A stretch of 64,000 bases of DNA from Plantago ovata (lineage: Eukaryota > Streptophyta > Magnoliopsida > Lamiales > Plantaginaceae). Both the position numbers and the translations under genes were made by a program. This document shows, piece by piece, positions 46,056 to 58,113 of this stretch; the first letter of the stretch is position 1; each line of letters opens with the position of its first letter. The notes below the pieces were generated by a model, which did not search any database, was not told the DNA's origin, and saw only the letters and a program-made list of their open reading frames with translations. The stretch covers positions 39,904,744 to 39,968,743 of the forward strand of contig CM051458.1 of assembly GCA_028274465.1 (NCBI GenBank). Reading direction: 5' to 3'.

Positions 46056-47303
46056 ATTCACCAAGCGAGCCTTTCCATAATACTGATCATTTAATGAAAA
46101 ATAACAAGTATTATTCGCAAATCGAAAGGAAAAACCCATATTGTCTAACAATGGAATGGAAATAATATTTCTGACAATGGATGGAACAAAATAAACATTA
46201 TCAAGTTCTAAACATTGTCCCGAAGGTAAATCTATCTTGCTGCGTCCAACGCGTTTGGCTTCAACTGGATTGCCGTTCCCAACATGCAAGTCGATTTCAC
46301 CTCGCTTGACTAGCCTGTGATCAATTAGCCCCTGCACATTATTACAAATGTACGAGCCACAGGCTGTATCTAATACCCAACCATTGGAGTCAAAAGTAGT
46401 CATGTTCATTTCAATAACAAACATACCTGAGCCAGAAGCTGATGACTTCTTGGCCTGATCTGCCCTAAGCTTAGGGCAATCTTTCTTCCAATGTCCTTTC
46501 TGCTTACAGAAAAGACATTCATCTGTGCGCACCGTTCCGCTTCTCTTGAACTTCCTTGTCTGGTTCGGACGCTTAGGCTTATCACTCCAAGTGTTAGCCT
46601 TGGCTCCCGACTTTCCCTTACCCTTAGCACCTTTGCTTTTCGGGTTCGAGTTAGACGGTTGCCCAACAACCATGATCGACTTTTCCTTCTTAGGAAGAGT
46701 TTGATCATATGTCTTCAGCAGATTATGAAGTTCAGGCAGTGTGACGTCTTTCGCATTCATCGTGTAATTAATGATGAACTGCGAATACGAACTCGGCAAT
46801 GATTGAAGGACAAAGATCACCATGATCTTGTTCTCTAGCTTAACGCCGGCATCGGCAAGCTTTTCAAAGAGACCAATCATTTTGAGAACATGCTCAGACA
46901 TGTTCCCTCCTTCACTGAGCTTGCACCTGTGTATGTCTTTGATCAAATCAAATTCAACACTTCTAGCTGTCGTCTTAAAGAGCGACTCAAGATGTTTCAA
47001 CATCTCATACGGCAACATGCTTTCATGTTGCCTCTGCAGCTCATTGCTCATTGCCGCCAGCATAATACACTGCGCAGACTTAGCATCCTCAAGATGCTTA
47101 TCAGACCTTGCCTTGTTGGCTTGATTCCAAGCAGCAACCTGATCGGCAGTCTGATTTTCGGGGCACACGGGAATGATCTCGTCCAAGACGTACTCAATCT
47201 TTTCGTACCTCAGCACCAAACGTATATTTCTGATCCAATCTAGGAAGTTTGGTCCGGTTAAAATTTGCTTCTCCAAGACAGCACGGAGCGAGATACTCGC
47301 CAT
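46023..47303 (-). CDS. Element C Gag with start of protease, fused to LTR at its 3' end
   Basis: The start is taken at ATG 47303-47301 (MASISLRAVLEK), which fits the family; an in-frame ATG 48 nt upstream gives a less likely start. Gag shows LTGPNFLDWIRNIRLVLRYEK, an HLESLFKTTAR region, and a CCHC knuckle CLFCKQKGHWKKDC. A copia protease start follows, WVLDTACGSYICNN. The last 12 residues (VNGGLIVKHMLI) come from LTR sequence after the internal deletion, giving a chimeric end. The frame is open throughout, so a Gag-like protein could still be made and might act in trans or as an inhibitor. That is inference. Confidence 0.88.
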   Translation of the reverse strand: MASISLRAVLEKQILTGPNFLDWIRNIRLVLRYEKIEYVLDEIIPVCPENQTADQVAAWNQANKARSDKHLEDAKSAQCIMLAAMSNELQRQHESMLPYEMLKHLESLFKTTARSVEFDLIKDIHRCKLSEGGNMSEHVLKMIGLFEKLADAGVKLENKIMVIFVLQSLPSSYSQFIINYTMNAKDVTLPELHNLLKTYDQTLPKKEKSIMVVGQPSNSNPKSKGAKGKGKSGAKANTWSDKPKRPNQTRKFKRSGTVRTDECLFCKQKGHWKKDCPKLRADQAKKSSASGSGMFVIEMNMTTFDSNGWVLDTACGSYICNNVQGLIDHRLVKRGEIDLHVGNGNPVEAKRVGRSKIDLPSGQCLELDNVYFVPSIVRNIISIPLLDNMGFSFRFANNTCYFSLNDQYYGKARLVNGGLIVKHMLI

Positions 47304-47792
47304 ATCTAATATCCTAAGGAGAAATAATATAGAACGAAAACAATAAATCAACTATTGAAATATCATTTCTAAATACACAGTCAACATAACTAAACAACAA
47401 GGTCCTTTAGCTGTTTAGCTCCCACTATTTTCACATATGCTTGTCCCCACAACAAACATACGGGTAATGTCCAACAAGTTACCGTAGTGGCCAAGATCCA
47501 AATCCATATTATGCCATACTCCAACGGGAGCTGGTCGCATAGCATAATATGACCGGTAGGACTAGTAAAACTATCCAATTGCGTCATGCAACTCTTGGTT
47601 GTTAAATCTAATTTAACCCGATGCCCTACATATTGCACCTATCGAGGTCGCTAGATACAATATGCAGTATGTCATAACCATAGGCTTACTCTAATTTGAC
47701 GATTACTGCGAGTCTTGTAAGACGAGGTCGCCAATACAAGAAAACGCAATGAAAGTTCAAAATTAAAGCACCCTATGGAAAGCATCTCAGAA

Positions 47793-47924
<132 letters not shown>

Positions 47925-47990
47925 TTCCGTACTTATATTGGTTGGGGCTTGTAGCTTGAGGGTTGTTATCAGTCATCTACAAACAAATAA

Positions 47991-48155
47991 GGGCGCCGCC
48001 TACCCATCATGCATGAACGGTCTACACGTAATGGATGCCGCCTATCCATTCTAGTTCTAAAAGCGGTCAAGCATATAATGGGTGCCGCCTACCCATACAT
48101 AAATATGCGGTCCGACATATAAGAGGGCGCCGCCTACCCTCGCATGCATAGCGGT
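47991..48155 (-). repeat. Four tandem covarying hairpins in the element C leader
   Basis: Period about 45 bp. In element RNA (minus strand) each unit has loop AGGCGGC closed by a stem: GGGU/GCCC (47991-48005), AAUGGAU/AUCCAUU (48030-48050), AUGGGU/ACCCAU (48078-48096) and GAGGGU/GCCCUC (48123-48141). Stem letters change together while the loop never does. A second short motif, GACCGY on the minus strand, lies between units (about 48017, 48062, 48107 and 48151). Confidence 0.85.
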
Positions 48156-48649
48156 CGAACGGAATGTAAAAACATGGTATTTAAACATGCATTGTCAAAC
48201 AATAGCATATAGAGCATATGAAACAAGTAGTAGCCTATGTGGATGACAAATGACTTCATAATTTCATTATGAAAATTATAATCCCATACTTATAATCTCT
48301 ATGAAATAATTGAAAATTTGGACTAGATTGAACATTCGAAAATTCTATTGACCAAGTAGCAATTTTCGAAAACCCGAAGGACTTGATTGTAATTTTAAAA
48401 ACCTTAGAGGTGTTAAATCTAAAATTCAAAAGTAGAAGGACTAATTTGCAATAAACAATAAATTGATAAATTACAAATAAGCCCTTTAACTTTATACTAA
48501 TTAAATTTAACGCCTCTAGTTTAAAACAATTACAATTAAATCATATTTATATTCCAAATATAAAATTCAATCCTCAAAACTTTCAAAATTCAATTTTGGG
48601 TCCAACCCGAAAATATATATAATTTTTTTTTTTATTAAAACGTGGGACG

Positions 48650-48785
48650 GGACCTAGTCCCGCCCCCCCCCCCACCCGGTGCCCGCGGCCCCGGGAGCCC
48701 GGCGCCCGCGGCACGCGGGCATCGGACGCCGCGGTTGCAGGCGCCCAGCCGGCCGCCGCTTGCGGCGCGCAAGCGGCCCGGTCAA
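48650..48785. other. GC-rich island in the element C leader
   Basis: C-run and GC-rich tract bounded by AT-rich DNA, with the inverted repeat CGCTTGCG...CGCAAGCG at about 48757-48776. It lies soon after the PBS in element RNA. No coding. Confidence 0.7.
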
Positions 48786-48934
48786 AAATTATATATATAT
48801 TTATTTTTTTTTTTTTTGAAAAAATATAAATTCGAAATTTATATAAAAAACAAAACTCTTGAAAATCGAATTTATCATAGAATCAATTGCATCCACATAT
48901 CTACAATATATATACGTATATACGTAATTAATTA

Positions 48935-48950
48935 ACCAAGCTCTGATACC
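48935..48950 (-). other. Element C primer binding site
   Basis: TGGTATCAGAGCTTGG on the minus strand, two bases from the 5' LTR; initiator tRNA-Met type. Confidence 0.92.
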
Positions 48951-48952
48951 AC

Positions 48953-51048
48953 TGTAAGAAAATATGGTCAGAGTTACCCCTAGGGTACGCAGCGGAATTT
49001 TGAAAATTTTCTTAACATACTGGTTAATTGATTATGCATATGTCGTATATATATAAACACGTCAATTAGAAGACTAACCTTACTTCCAAAGCAGCTTCCA
49101 ACTCTTCGTAATATTCCGGTGTATCTTCTCCTTCGTCGAAGTCGAAGATATCTACAATACTCTGTATATCTGCAACACAATAAGAGTTAGTTTCCAGCTC
49201 CTAGAACCTCAACCTTGGTATCCACGGATGAACAGCCTATCGGAAGAATGCTAAGATATTCTTTATGTGACCAAGAAGACGGGGCGGCAATTCCCTCCGG
49301 TGGCGGTGTGCGCGCGCGTGTGGCTGAGGGGAGGAGGGGAGAGTTTTTATTTTCTCTAAGAAAATTGGGTAGAATAACTGTGTATCAAAAGTCACACGTA
49401 AAATCGTATGTAAAACTCTCTCCAATAGTCTACTATATATAGTAGTCTATAGAAGCCTAAAGCATAAGCAATTAGACTTCGTAAAGGAATAAGAATCTAA
49501 TTCTTATCGCACAAGGAAACCAATATCAAGTCTAGATTCATTCCCAATCAAATCAAAACTCAATCAGGAAAATCTAACTTATCCCTTGGACTTCTAATAG
49601 AGGAAGGAGTCGAACTCATTCCCCTATTCTGCCAAGCGCGCGCGCGCGCCTGTCCTACGGGACGTGGGTCCCATTTTGGGACCCACATATATTTCTAAGG
49701 CAATCCAAACTCCAAGTAGATTTTTGCCCAAGTGCATATGTTAATTCTAAATTAACATATCCTTTACAATTAAACCTCCATTATATTTCCAAAATATAAT
49801 CTTTAATTGTATTTACATAAAATACAATTACTTAGCCAATTCAATTAGTAATTCCAAATCATTAATTGAGCCACCAATTATTATAATTAATTCCAAATTA
49901 ATCATAATCCATCAATCACAATTAATTCCAAATTAATTGCGATTCCATCTTCAAGGATATCCTGATAGGCTGAATCACCGCATAGTGTGACCCATAGGGC
50001 CTCACCGTATTAAGCAAGTCCTAGACTAGGCAACATGGAATTCCTAGACGGTTCCATTTGCAATATTAATACGTGAGGACGTTTGAGAGGTTTCTCAAAG
50101 CTAACCCTTTCGTTGCGAAGCCTGTTGCGCTCAACGCGGCGATGGTAACGTCCCTTCATCTGACTTGCTCGGATGTATCTAGGATCGATGAAGTGTCTAT
50201 CCCAATAATACATCCACGGGCGTCTCAGGGAGTTGTTTGGTTAAGATATACTTATGACCATCATAATATATCATTTGCACTGGCCAGTGACTTTACCAAC
50301 ACAACTATGCAGACTACGAGCAGTGCTCTCCTGTGCTACACTTGAGAGATGAATCCTTCACAGAATCACTTATCACCCCCATTTGTATTTAGCCATAATC
50401 CTGGATCGTGTCTTAGGTCAACTGCTTATTCAGAGCTGACATCGACGGGTCCACCAAGGATATGGAGCAACAATTGTGATGATAAAGTCCTGTAAGTGCA
50501 AAGGACGAATGGCATCACTTCGACAACTCACCGGTTCCCATAGACACGTCGGTGTAGAGTATACATCGATGGGAGTGTCCGGTGGGTACTTCCAGTATTG
50601 TTCGATAAAGCTTCTTCGAACAACTATGCGCAGTTATGGGAACGTTCCTTGATTGTCCAACAATCTGTTCCGTGGCCGTGGGATCGGCTCACACTTGCTC
50701 CAACAAGTATAACCTCAACGCATACTAGTCTTGTCAGGTTCATTCAGACCTCCACATCCGAGATGTACCACGACTAGGGAGAGTTTGGGATAGATGATAA
50801 CTCACATAGGTCCCACTAACTGTGTGATCGGTCATCTATCCGAGGGGACATGTTCAGTATCAATACAGACAGCAATATAGATATGACATGCTGCAGCCTG
50901 GTGTAATATAAATATGAAAGCAATACTCAACAGTAAAATGAAACAAACATATATTATATTACGTTGACCTGTGTAATAGTACATATATATCCTCTACAAG
51001 GGCACCATGCCCTTAGTAAGGACTGTCTCTAGGACATATACACTATCA
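48953..51048 (-). repeat. Element C 5' LTR
   Basis: 2096 bp, ends TGTAAG and ACTATCA on the plus strand (TGATAGT...CTTACA in element orientation). Nearly identical to the solo LTR at 59490-61573. Its first bases in element orientation, GTATATGTCCTAGAGACA, resemble the start of the element O LTR, so O and C are related families. Confidence 0.94.
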
Positions 51049-51210
51049 GTATCATCTAATTAGAGAGATGATAGCTAGAGGAGAAGTATCTATAGAACGA
51101 GTTTCCACTGAGGAAAATGTGGCAGATCCTTTCACCAAAGTGTTGAACATTGACAAACATGTTAGACATTTCAACAACATAGGTGTTAGACACGCAGGTG
51201 ATTGGCTCTA
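51049..51210 (+). pseudogene. Copia element O: pol fragment 3 (end of RNase H)
   Basis: Continues from 45228 after the C insertion: LIREMIARGEV, ERVSTEENVADPFTKVL and the terminal DWL before TAG at about 51208-51210. This is the typical end of copia pol, and the 3' LTR follows. Confidence 0.93.
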
Positions 51211-51225
51211 GGCCAAGTGGGAGAT
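51211..51225 (+). other. Element O polypurine tract
   Basis: GGCCAAGTGGGAGAT lies between the pol stop and the 3' LTR; AAGTGGGAGAT is the usual copia PPT wording. Confidence 0.85.
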
Positions 51226-53202
51226 TGAAAGTATATATGTCCTAGAGACAACCTACGATAGGGACGATATGTACTTGATCACATTCAGTTATTGTTATTT
51301 ATTTATGTTCATTTATTTATACATTATTAAATACAATTGGCATTACATTTTTATGAATACATTATTTGGTTGTTTGAATTATTCGATAAAATGTTCCCAA
51401 GGACTTAAGGTAATCACCAAGTTAGTGGGAGCTTGTGTGTCAATAATTAAGTCCTAAAATAAGCCACTAGCTGAAGGTATTGAGATACGGGATATCAATG
51501 ATGCGATTGAAGCTAGCATATGTTGCATTAGATCCTTCGAGGATGTAGTAGGTCTCACTGCTACGAATGAACTTGGTTATTCATGATGAACATATGGACA
51601 CTTTGGAGAGTGTTGGCATACCCAACCGAGAAACCATTTCGTAAAGCTATTTAAGTGTCTATGGTAGTATCGGTGTGTAGGGTGATGTTAGTAGTCCTTA
51701 GACTTGAGGCCAATAATACATCATATGTGGAATAATGTACTTTGACCATGCGCAACGTTTACACTCTTAAAGTAGGGTAGATACGGCATGTGTTGGGTAC
51801 ATTAGGAAGCATATGGTGTGAGTGATTGGACCAAGATAGGATTCATTCTTGCGTAATAGATACTAGGAGAGAATACTCACTTCTTATATTTAGTGCGATC
51901 ACAAAACCGGTGGCCACCGTATGTGAATATGTCAAAATGGTATTTGGACATAATTCCTAGATCGACTAATAAGATTGAGAGACAATGAATGAAGTTATTA
52001 GAATAGACACACAACCATATTCTAGACTCATTCGAGTATTCGTGAATGAAGGGACCGTATCATCAAAGTGCCTTACACTACAGGTTGTTTGTTTTCCTCA
52101 CAAACGTTCCTTGCATATTAATATTGTCTCATAAATTGTCTAGGAATTTATTATGACCTTAATTGGATTGTTGCTTAATATGCAAGGCCATATGGATCAC
52201 ACTTCAAGGTGGTGTTTCTACAAACGAGCTATGTATATTGGATTAAATATGAATTAGATTAATATTAAATTATTATATAAAATATATAATGGAATTATTA
52301 TTAATTAGATTAATATTAATTTAGTATATGTGAAATATATTTTAGAAATATAATTAATTGATTTAAATTGGATTTAATTAATTAATTGAAGACTTGTGCA
52401 CTTGGACGGAATTGGATTGAATCCAATTAAGGAAGAGAAGTTGGGCCAAAGAGGCCCAGCAATGTTGAAGCTGCAGCTGGGCCGGTTGGCCCAGCTGCTG
52501 CTTCAGCCTGGCGCGTGCAAGTAAGTTGGTGAATGGCGCGTGCATTGCACGCGCCATACGGAAATTCTGGGGACATCTTTTCAGCTGTCCCCACACGTTT
52601 CTTCCTCTTCTGTTTTGACTTCTTCCTTTTATTCTTTTCTTGTTTTGACTGAGATAATTAATTATTATCTCTTTGTTGGTTAGTTGATGACTTTTGAAGT
52701 CTCCTAGTCAATAAGATTTACTTGGTAAAAATCTTACGTGATTTTCTGAACCAACTTACTGACTAAATCAGAAAGAAAGAAGAATAGTCTTCATTCACAA
52801 CATACGTAAAATACTTTCTGATAGTCAGAAAATACTCTCTCTCTCTCTCTATTAGCTCAAAATAAACAGAAGAACATCCTAGCGTTCTTGATAGAAATCA
52901 CTGCCCGTGGATACCAAGGTCGAAGGAAGTAATCAACCTGTTGATGAGCCATCTTGGAGATTTTGTTGACGAAGATTTCATCTCTGACGAAGAAGAAATC
53001 AACCAGCCGAACGAGGAGATTGCAAGGCTCTGTCTGGAGATTGAGGAACAGCTTCCCAGTGAATTTGCTTATCTACTGGAGGACACGTAAGTGATATCTT
53101 CTAGTTTAATGAACGAATATAGTCATATCAGTTTAGTGATATTAAAAATTTTAAACTTCCGCTGCTTAGCCTTAGAGGCAATTTTTCTCACTTTTACTAA
53201 CA
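51226..53202 (+). repeat. Element O 3' LTR
   Basis: About 1.98 kb, starting TGAAAGTATATATGTCCTAG and ending TTTACTAACA. Its end (CTTCCGCTGCTTAGCCTTAGAGG) parallels the end of the C-family LTR (ATTCCGCTGCGTACCCTAGGGG). The matching 5' LTR is missing because of the gap, so no TSD can be checked. Small open frames inside are not genes. Confidence 0.85.
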
Positions 53203-54045
53203 AAAATGACAAAACATATTTCTAAAAGTTGAGTGCTGATGAAGTGTATGCAGATGAATGATCAAGTTATGAAGCTCATAAAAATCGAACATTGAATATG
53301 CTTAAGAATTAGTAAAAATCCATATATGTGCATAAGAATTAGTAAAAGAACTTTCGTTATGTACGAATTATATATTGTCAATAAAAAATCGATACAATGA
53401 TTCAATGGAACAATGTTCGTTCCAAGAAGTCTTTATCAAGGTATTATAAGCTTTTAATTATTCCAAATTAACATGATCATAAGACACAAAAAAAGAACTT
53501 CCACCATCAATTTACAAATTAAAAGTCTTATTGAATTTTAAAGTGCATAATACATAATTAAAATTTTAACTAAATCATATTTAATATTCGAATACAACTC
53601 AAATTCAATAACATACGGGTTCTCCAACTTCATCGATTCAATGCTCAAAAACAACTCCAAAGTCTCAAGCCTGTGCAACTTCAACACCACCATATCAAAA
53701 AGTAGCGTAGATTATATGATTCCTTAACGACTTGACATAGACTGCAATCAACCTCACCTGCTAAAAAAAATGAATAAAGAGAAAAAACAAAACATAGAAA
53801 CACAAATATTGAACAATGATGTATCATTGCTACCTCAACATGGCCATATACTACTTCAAAACGAAAAATGGGTGATAAAAAACAGCAAATCACCAGCAAT
53901 ATCCAAAATGTTATGGTTCGACATGACCATATAGACGCAATATCAAATCAGTCCAAAAATAAAATTTAAACAAACATGTCTAACTTAAAACCTTAAACAC
54001 CAAATTGTTCAATATAAGTTCAAAGGAAATTACTGAAGAAAAAAA
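53203..54045. other. AT-rich intergenic DNA, no gene seen
   Basis: Flank between element O and the RPA-like pseudogene. Poly-A/T runs only; no domain or repeat recognised. Confidence 0.7.
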
Positions 54046-56631
54046 TTATTTCTCCATTTTGATAGCCTTAATCCTGCTGCTCGATTCCTGAGTACCAGTG
54101 TTGACATCCTCATCATCACTATCAGAAGACGAAGTACGTTTGCAAGGTGTGACGAAGCCTTCAGTATCATTGCGAGCATTTTCAGGTCCATCTAGAACCA
54201 CCATTCCCTTTCCCTTCCCTACAACCGAATTGTACTTAAAATCGGACACGCCATTCTGGTATATTAGAGAATAAAACATAGAGTTAGGATATTGAAATAT
54301 CTCATAATAAGATAATCATAACATTAACAATAATACTAATTTTCCATAATAATAATAATTCGTTTTATTCTACGAATGACAATAGAAAATACCTCAATGC
54401 TAATGTTAACGTACTCCCTGAGAATATCAACATCATCGGTCATCACATCAATGCTAAACTCTTTAAACTTGTCACCCTTCAAGTTATACTCCGTGATTCT
54501 CACTTTAGTAAGGAAATCACGGTGCAACATCACGGAGAAGTCCATTGGTATCATATCCTCATCATCCTCCTGTTTGAGGGACATATCAAATAAAATGACA
54601 AAAACGCTCTTGAATGCTTATATATAAATATAGATGTATATATGGAATAGATATACCTCTTTCCATTCATCATAAACCTGCTGGCATGTTTTCTTGATAA
54701 ACTTCATCATCATTTTTTCAAACACAACAACGTAAATTCTCTCTTCCTTAGCACCCTCTAGCTATGAATTTCACTCGGAACCTATATTTGATAATAAATA
54801 AAATTTTAGATCATAAATCAATTGATTTAATAAGTATATGAAAAATATCATATAAACTTGATGAAGTTAATGGAGATTACTTGGGAATGAGAGCTTTGAT
54901 TGGCTGACCAGCACACTTGATGCTATTGCACGGTTCACCAACTTCAGACTTCTTCGCATTTCCATTGCACCAATAGCACGAAATATAATACCAAGGAGAC
55001 ATCTCATCAACCTTTTGAAAGCAAACAAACGTGATGTGGGAACCAGCCTATCCAAACAAATTTACTTCATAAGTTTTACTCGAAAAATTATAAATGATAT
55101 TGTACATCTTCACTCAAACCTAATAGAACGTACCGTCATGCAATCCTTAATTTGCCTAGCAGTCCTGTGCATGTCCATGTTGAGCCACTCATCAGGTCTT
55201 AATGACCTAGGGTTAGCAGTGAGATACGTGACCGAATTACCTTCATTGTCCTTTTTCCTAAAACAATTTAAACTCGACATTAGATAGGAAGGATATAAGA
55301 TATCAATTTAATTTCATGTAAACTACAAATTAACTCACTTTATGTTGAACTCATGAAATTCAGGAAGATCAGCGTTGATGTAAAGCTTGGTTGCATGATA
55401 AGGTATTTGAACACGTGTCTCATCTGTTTTGACATAAAATTTGAACTCATAAATCATAAACTTATAAATCCGTAAATGTTCAAGCACATGGGTTAGAAAG
55501 ACTTTTTACTTACTAAGATATGAATTCTTAAGAGAAAATTGAAGAATAATAACAATTCCCGGCTCAACATTTCCGCTAGCAGGGGCCAACTCAATGATCT
55601 TATCAGCATAAGACTCCCATAGCACAACCTTAATAGTGACATTGCTATAAAAAATAAAAATATATTTATAAGCCATAAAACAACATATTAGCTATTAAAG
55701 TATACTGTATTTATACTAAAATAGGTACCTATCGTCTCGAAGCTCAACATCAATTTTGCGAGCACGCATCTTCTCGACAAAGGTAACATAACTTCTACTC
55801 GTGACTTGTCCAATAACATCTGTATGATATAGGAAGGGAGGAGGCACGGGGTACAACGGTTTTAGGCAGAGCTCATAAACAAAGTATAACATTGACTGAT
55901 TAAAAGACTGTGATAGATTGCAAGAGTGTACAAATTAGAAGTTCATGAGCTAAACGACCAAAAAATACGGTACATATACATTTGAAAATATTGGAGCACC
56001 ACAGCATACACATAAAATTTAAAAAGAATGTTGAACATGCAAATTAATAAGTATAAATTTTCGAAATGACATATACATATATAATTTATACTACTGAACA
56101 AATTAAGATATGGCTAAGTAGAACATCTCACCAACATAAAACTATGGATCAGAATCGTTGATGTCACGATAAGCAACCAAATTGATACCGTTAGTCAGAA
56201 TGTTGAGATCCGACCTACACTGGGTAACTTCAGCACCATAACACATCACGATGCCCCGTGATTGACCCTCCCCTTCTGATACGTTGGTGAAGTATTTTCC
56301 TCCACATCAAACTTGCTGATTCTATATGTTTCTCCCTCCTTAAGCCTTTTGGTTAAAAACTTCAACATTCTCTTCGAAGACGTGCCTTGAATCAAGGTGC
56401 CCTATATGATTAAAACAAACCACAAATTAGTGTTTATTACTACAAACGACAAAACATACTAAAGGAACGCATAATAATAATCACCTCATTATCAACTAAA
56501 ATAGCCTCAACCCCGAGTGGGTTCTTGTTTGTATCCAACGAATTCAAAAGCTTGATAACCTTAACGGTGACGGTGAAAAGCTCGACACCCTGCATATCCT
56601 TACAAATATATTTAAGAGCGATTGGATTCAT
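54046..56631 (-). pseudogene. RPA1-like (replication protein A large subunit, OB-fold) gene, about 10 exons, decayed
   Basis: Probable exons: 56485-56631 (ATG at 56631; donor GAG|GTGATT), 56132-56401, about 55729-55846, 55525-55645, 55338-55424, 55133-55261, 54881-55049, 54653-54785, 54393-54571 and 54046-54255 (stop). RPA landmarks: DVIGQVTSR and RKIDVELRDD, then VTIKVVLWESYADKI (DNA-binding OB-fold), NATKL-like HATKLYIN, and the C-terminal zinc OB-fold WYYISCYWCNG with Cys at CNSIKC. The C-terminal tail is Ser/Asp-rich. A frameshift and a TAG (56142-56144) in exon 2, and another frameshift near 54750 in exon 8, argue for a pseudogene; sequencing indels are the alternative. RPA binds single-stranded DNA. 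Plant Helitrons also carry RPA-like genes; no Helitron helicase is visible here. Confidence 0.75.
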
Positions 56632-56714
56632 CTTTTTCTCTTTTTTTTTGTTCGACTGATTACAGTTTCGTATGATTAAGATTTTGCATTAGAGTCTGAG
56701 ATGCAAGCGCATAT

Positions 56715-56830
56715 ATAGTGAGATTTTTGGCATATATATCGTTTTGGCATATATATCGTTTCTTTGGGAATATATATCGTTTCTTTTTGGCACATATATT
56801 GGTTTTGCCATATATATCGTTTCCGTATAT
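56715..56830. repeat. Minisatellite of TATATATCGTTT units upstream of the RPA-like gene
   Basis: Five imperfect copies of GGCATATATATCGTTT-like units of 17-27 bp, 85-200 bp before the RPA-like ATG on the minus strand. It supplies several TATA-like sequences. Confidence 0.75.
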
Positions 56831-56831
56831 A

Positions 56832-57060
56832 AGTTGGCACGAATATGAAGTCTAAAAAATGCAAAAGAATAATTGAATTGATTATGCAGAATTTCAAGCA
56901 ATCAAAAGAATTTTTAGGAAGATACTAACCAAGGATTCAGTCACCACAAAATCCTTTAAAATTCGAGTTTTTTAAATCAGAAAGAATCGAGAATCAATAC
57001 CGTAATTTGTGTCAAGTGTGTAGTTAAACACATTGCTTTATTAAAGATGGAAGGTCTACG
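56832..57060. other. AT-rich intergenic DNA
   Basis: No gene or repeat recognised. Confidence 0.5.
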
Positions 57061-57162
57061 CCCTATGCGTACTTTCACAAATTTGAAAAATTCGACTTCG
57101 AGTATTAATATTAAATCAAGTACCAGTATCAAATGTTATCAACAATAAACAATTAAAAAGTT

Positions 57163-57227
57163 GTGGCCGAGTGGAATGTAGTGAGTTTCATCATCCTCAC
57201 CACCTGGTTTCAATTCCCTCCGGCCAC
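57163..57227 (+). other. tRNA-like unit, copy 1
   Basis: Ends GTGGCCG and CGGCCAC form a perfect 7-bp acceptor-like stem. A box TGGCCGAGTGG and B box-like GGTTTCAATTCC are present. The D and anticodon arms are not convincing, so it is a relic or a SINE head (tRNA-Ser/Leu-like A box). A T-run follows downstream. Confidence 0.5.
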
Positions 57228-58048
57228 AGCATTTAGTTATGGATTTTTTTTTATCATACGGTGGATTCAAAATCGAGATTTTGTTAAATAGAAAACATAA
57301 ACAAATAGACAACTTATTTAAATATATAGCAATTGTCAAGAAATATAATTAATTTTTAATGAAAAGAAGCATTGAACGTGACAGTGAGTCTATAATCTAC
57401 CTGTCTAAGATCACATTTGTTACAAAACCATGCACACTTCACTCACATAAACTAACATTTTCTAGAACTAAAGTATAAAATTTGGTACATTCCAAAGTAA
57501 TGATGAAACGTGTTGTTGACACTAAATATGCTAGTAAATTGTAAAAATCATACAACATAAATAACCATGTGAAGTAGAATAGTTCTAGAAGTTTAGTCAT
57601 GCTCAATAAGGTGTAAACATGAATAATGAATAATTATAAATAAAATAAAATTGATATATCATACATCCACGTCTTCATCCAACGTGATATTTCATACGTT
57701 TACGTCTTTATTGAGAAATACTTAATGAATCAAAATAATTGTAAATAAACTTGAATAATTCAAAAAAATCAAACATGAATAGTGAAAATTCTAATTAAAT
57801 GAGATATATCATACGTCTACGTCTTCATCCAACAACGTAAGACTAATAACGGCCATGAAATAACTCGCCTTAGTATATGTTAGTCTCAAAATCAGCAAGA
57901 CATGCATTGCACGTTATAGTGAGTCTATCCTCTAGAAGTGGAAGATAATGATCATATTTGAAAAATCCGACTTCGATTATTAAACTTAAAGGCACATTAA
58001 ATAAAGTACCAGTACCAAATATTATCAATAATGAACGATTAAAAAGCT

Positions 58049-58113
58049 GTGGCCGAGTGGAATGTAGTGAGTTTCATCATTCGCACCACCTGGGTTCAAT
58101 TCCCTCCGGCCAC
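58049..58113 (+). other. tRNA-like unit, copy 2
   Basis: Same length (65 nt) as copy 1 with a cleaner B box, GGGTTCAATTCCC, and the same 7-bp stem. A 13-T run begins about 16 bp later, a pol III terminator-like signal. Confidence 0.5.

Noticed and set aside
50010..50345. Conserved small ORFs on both strands in the C LTR, repeated at 60189-60524
   Set aside because: They are the same LTR sequence in opposite orientation; both strands open, no domain, conservation explained by recent LTR copies.
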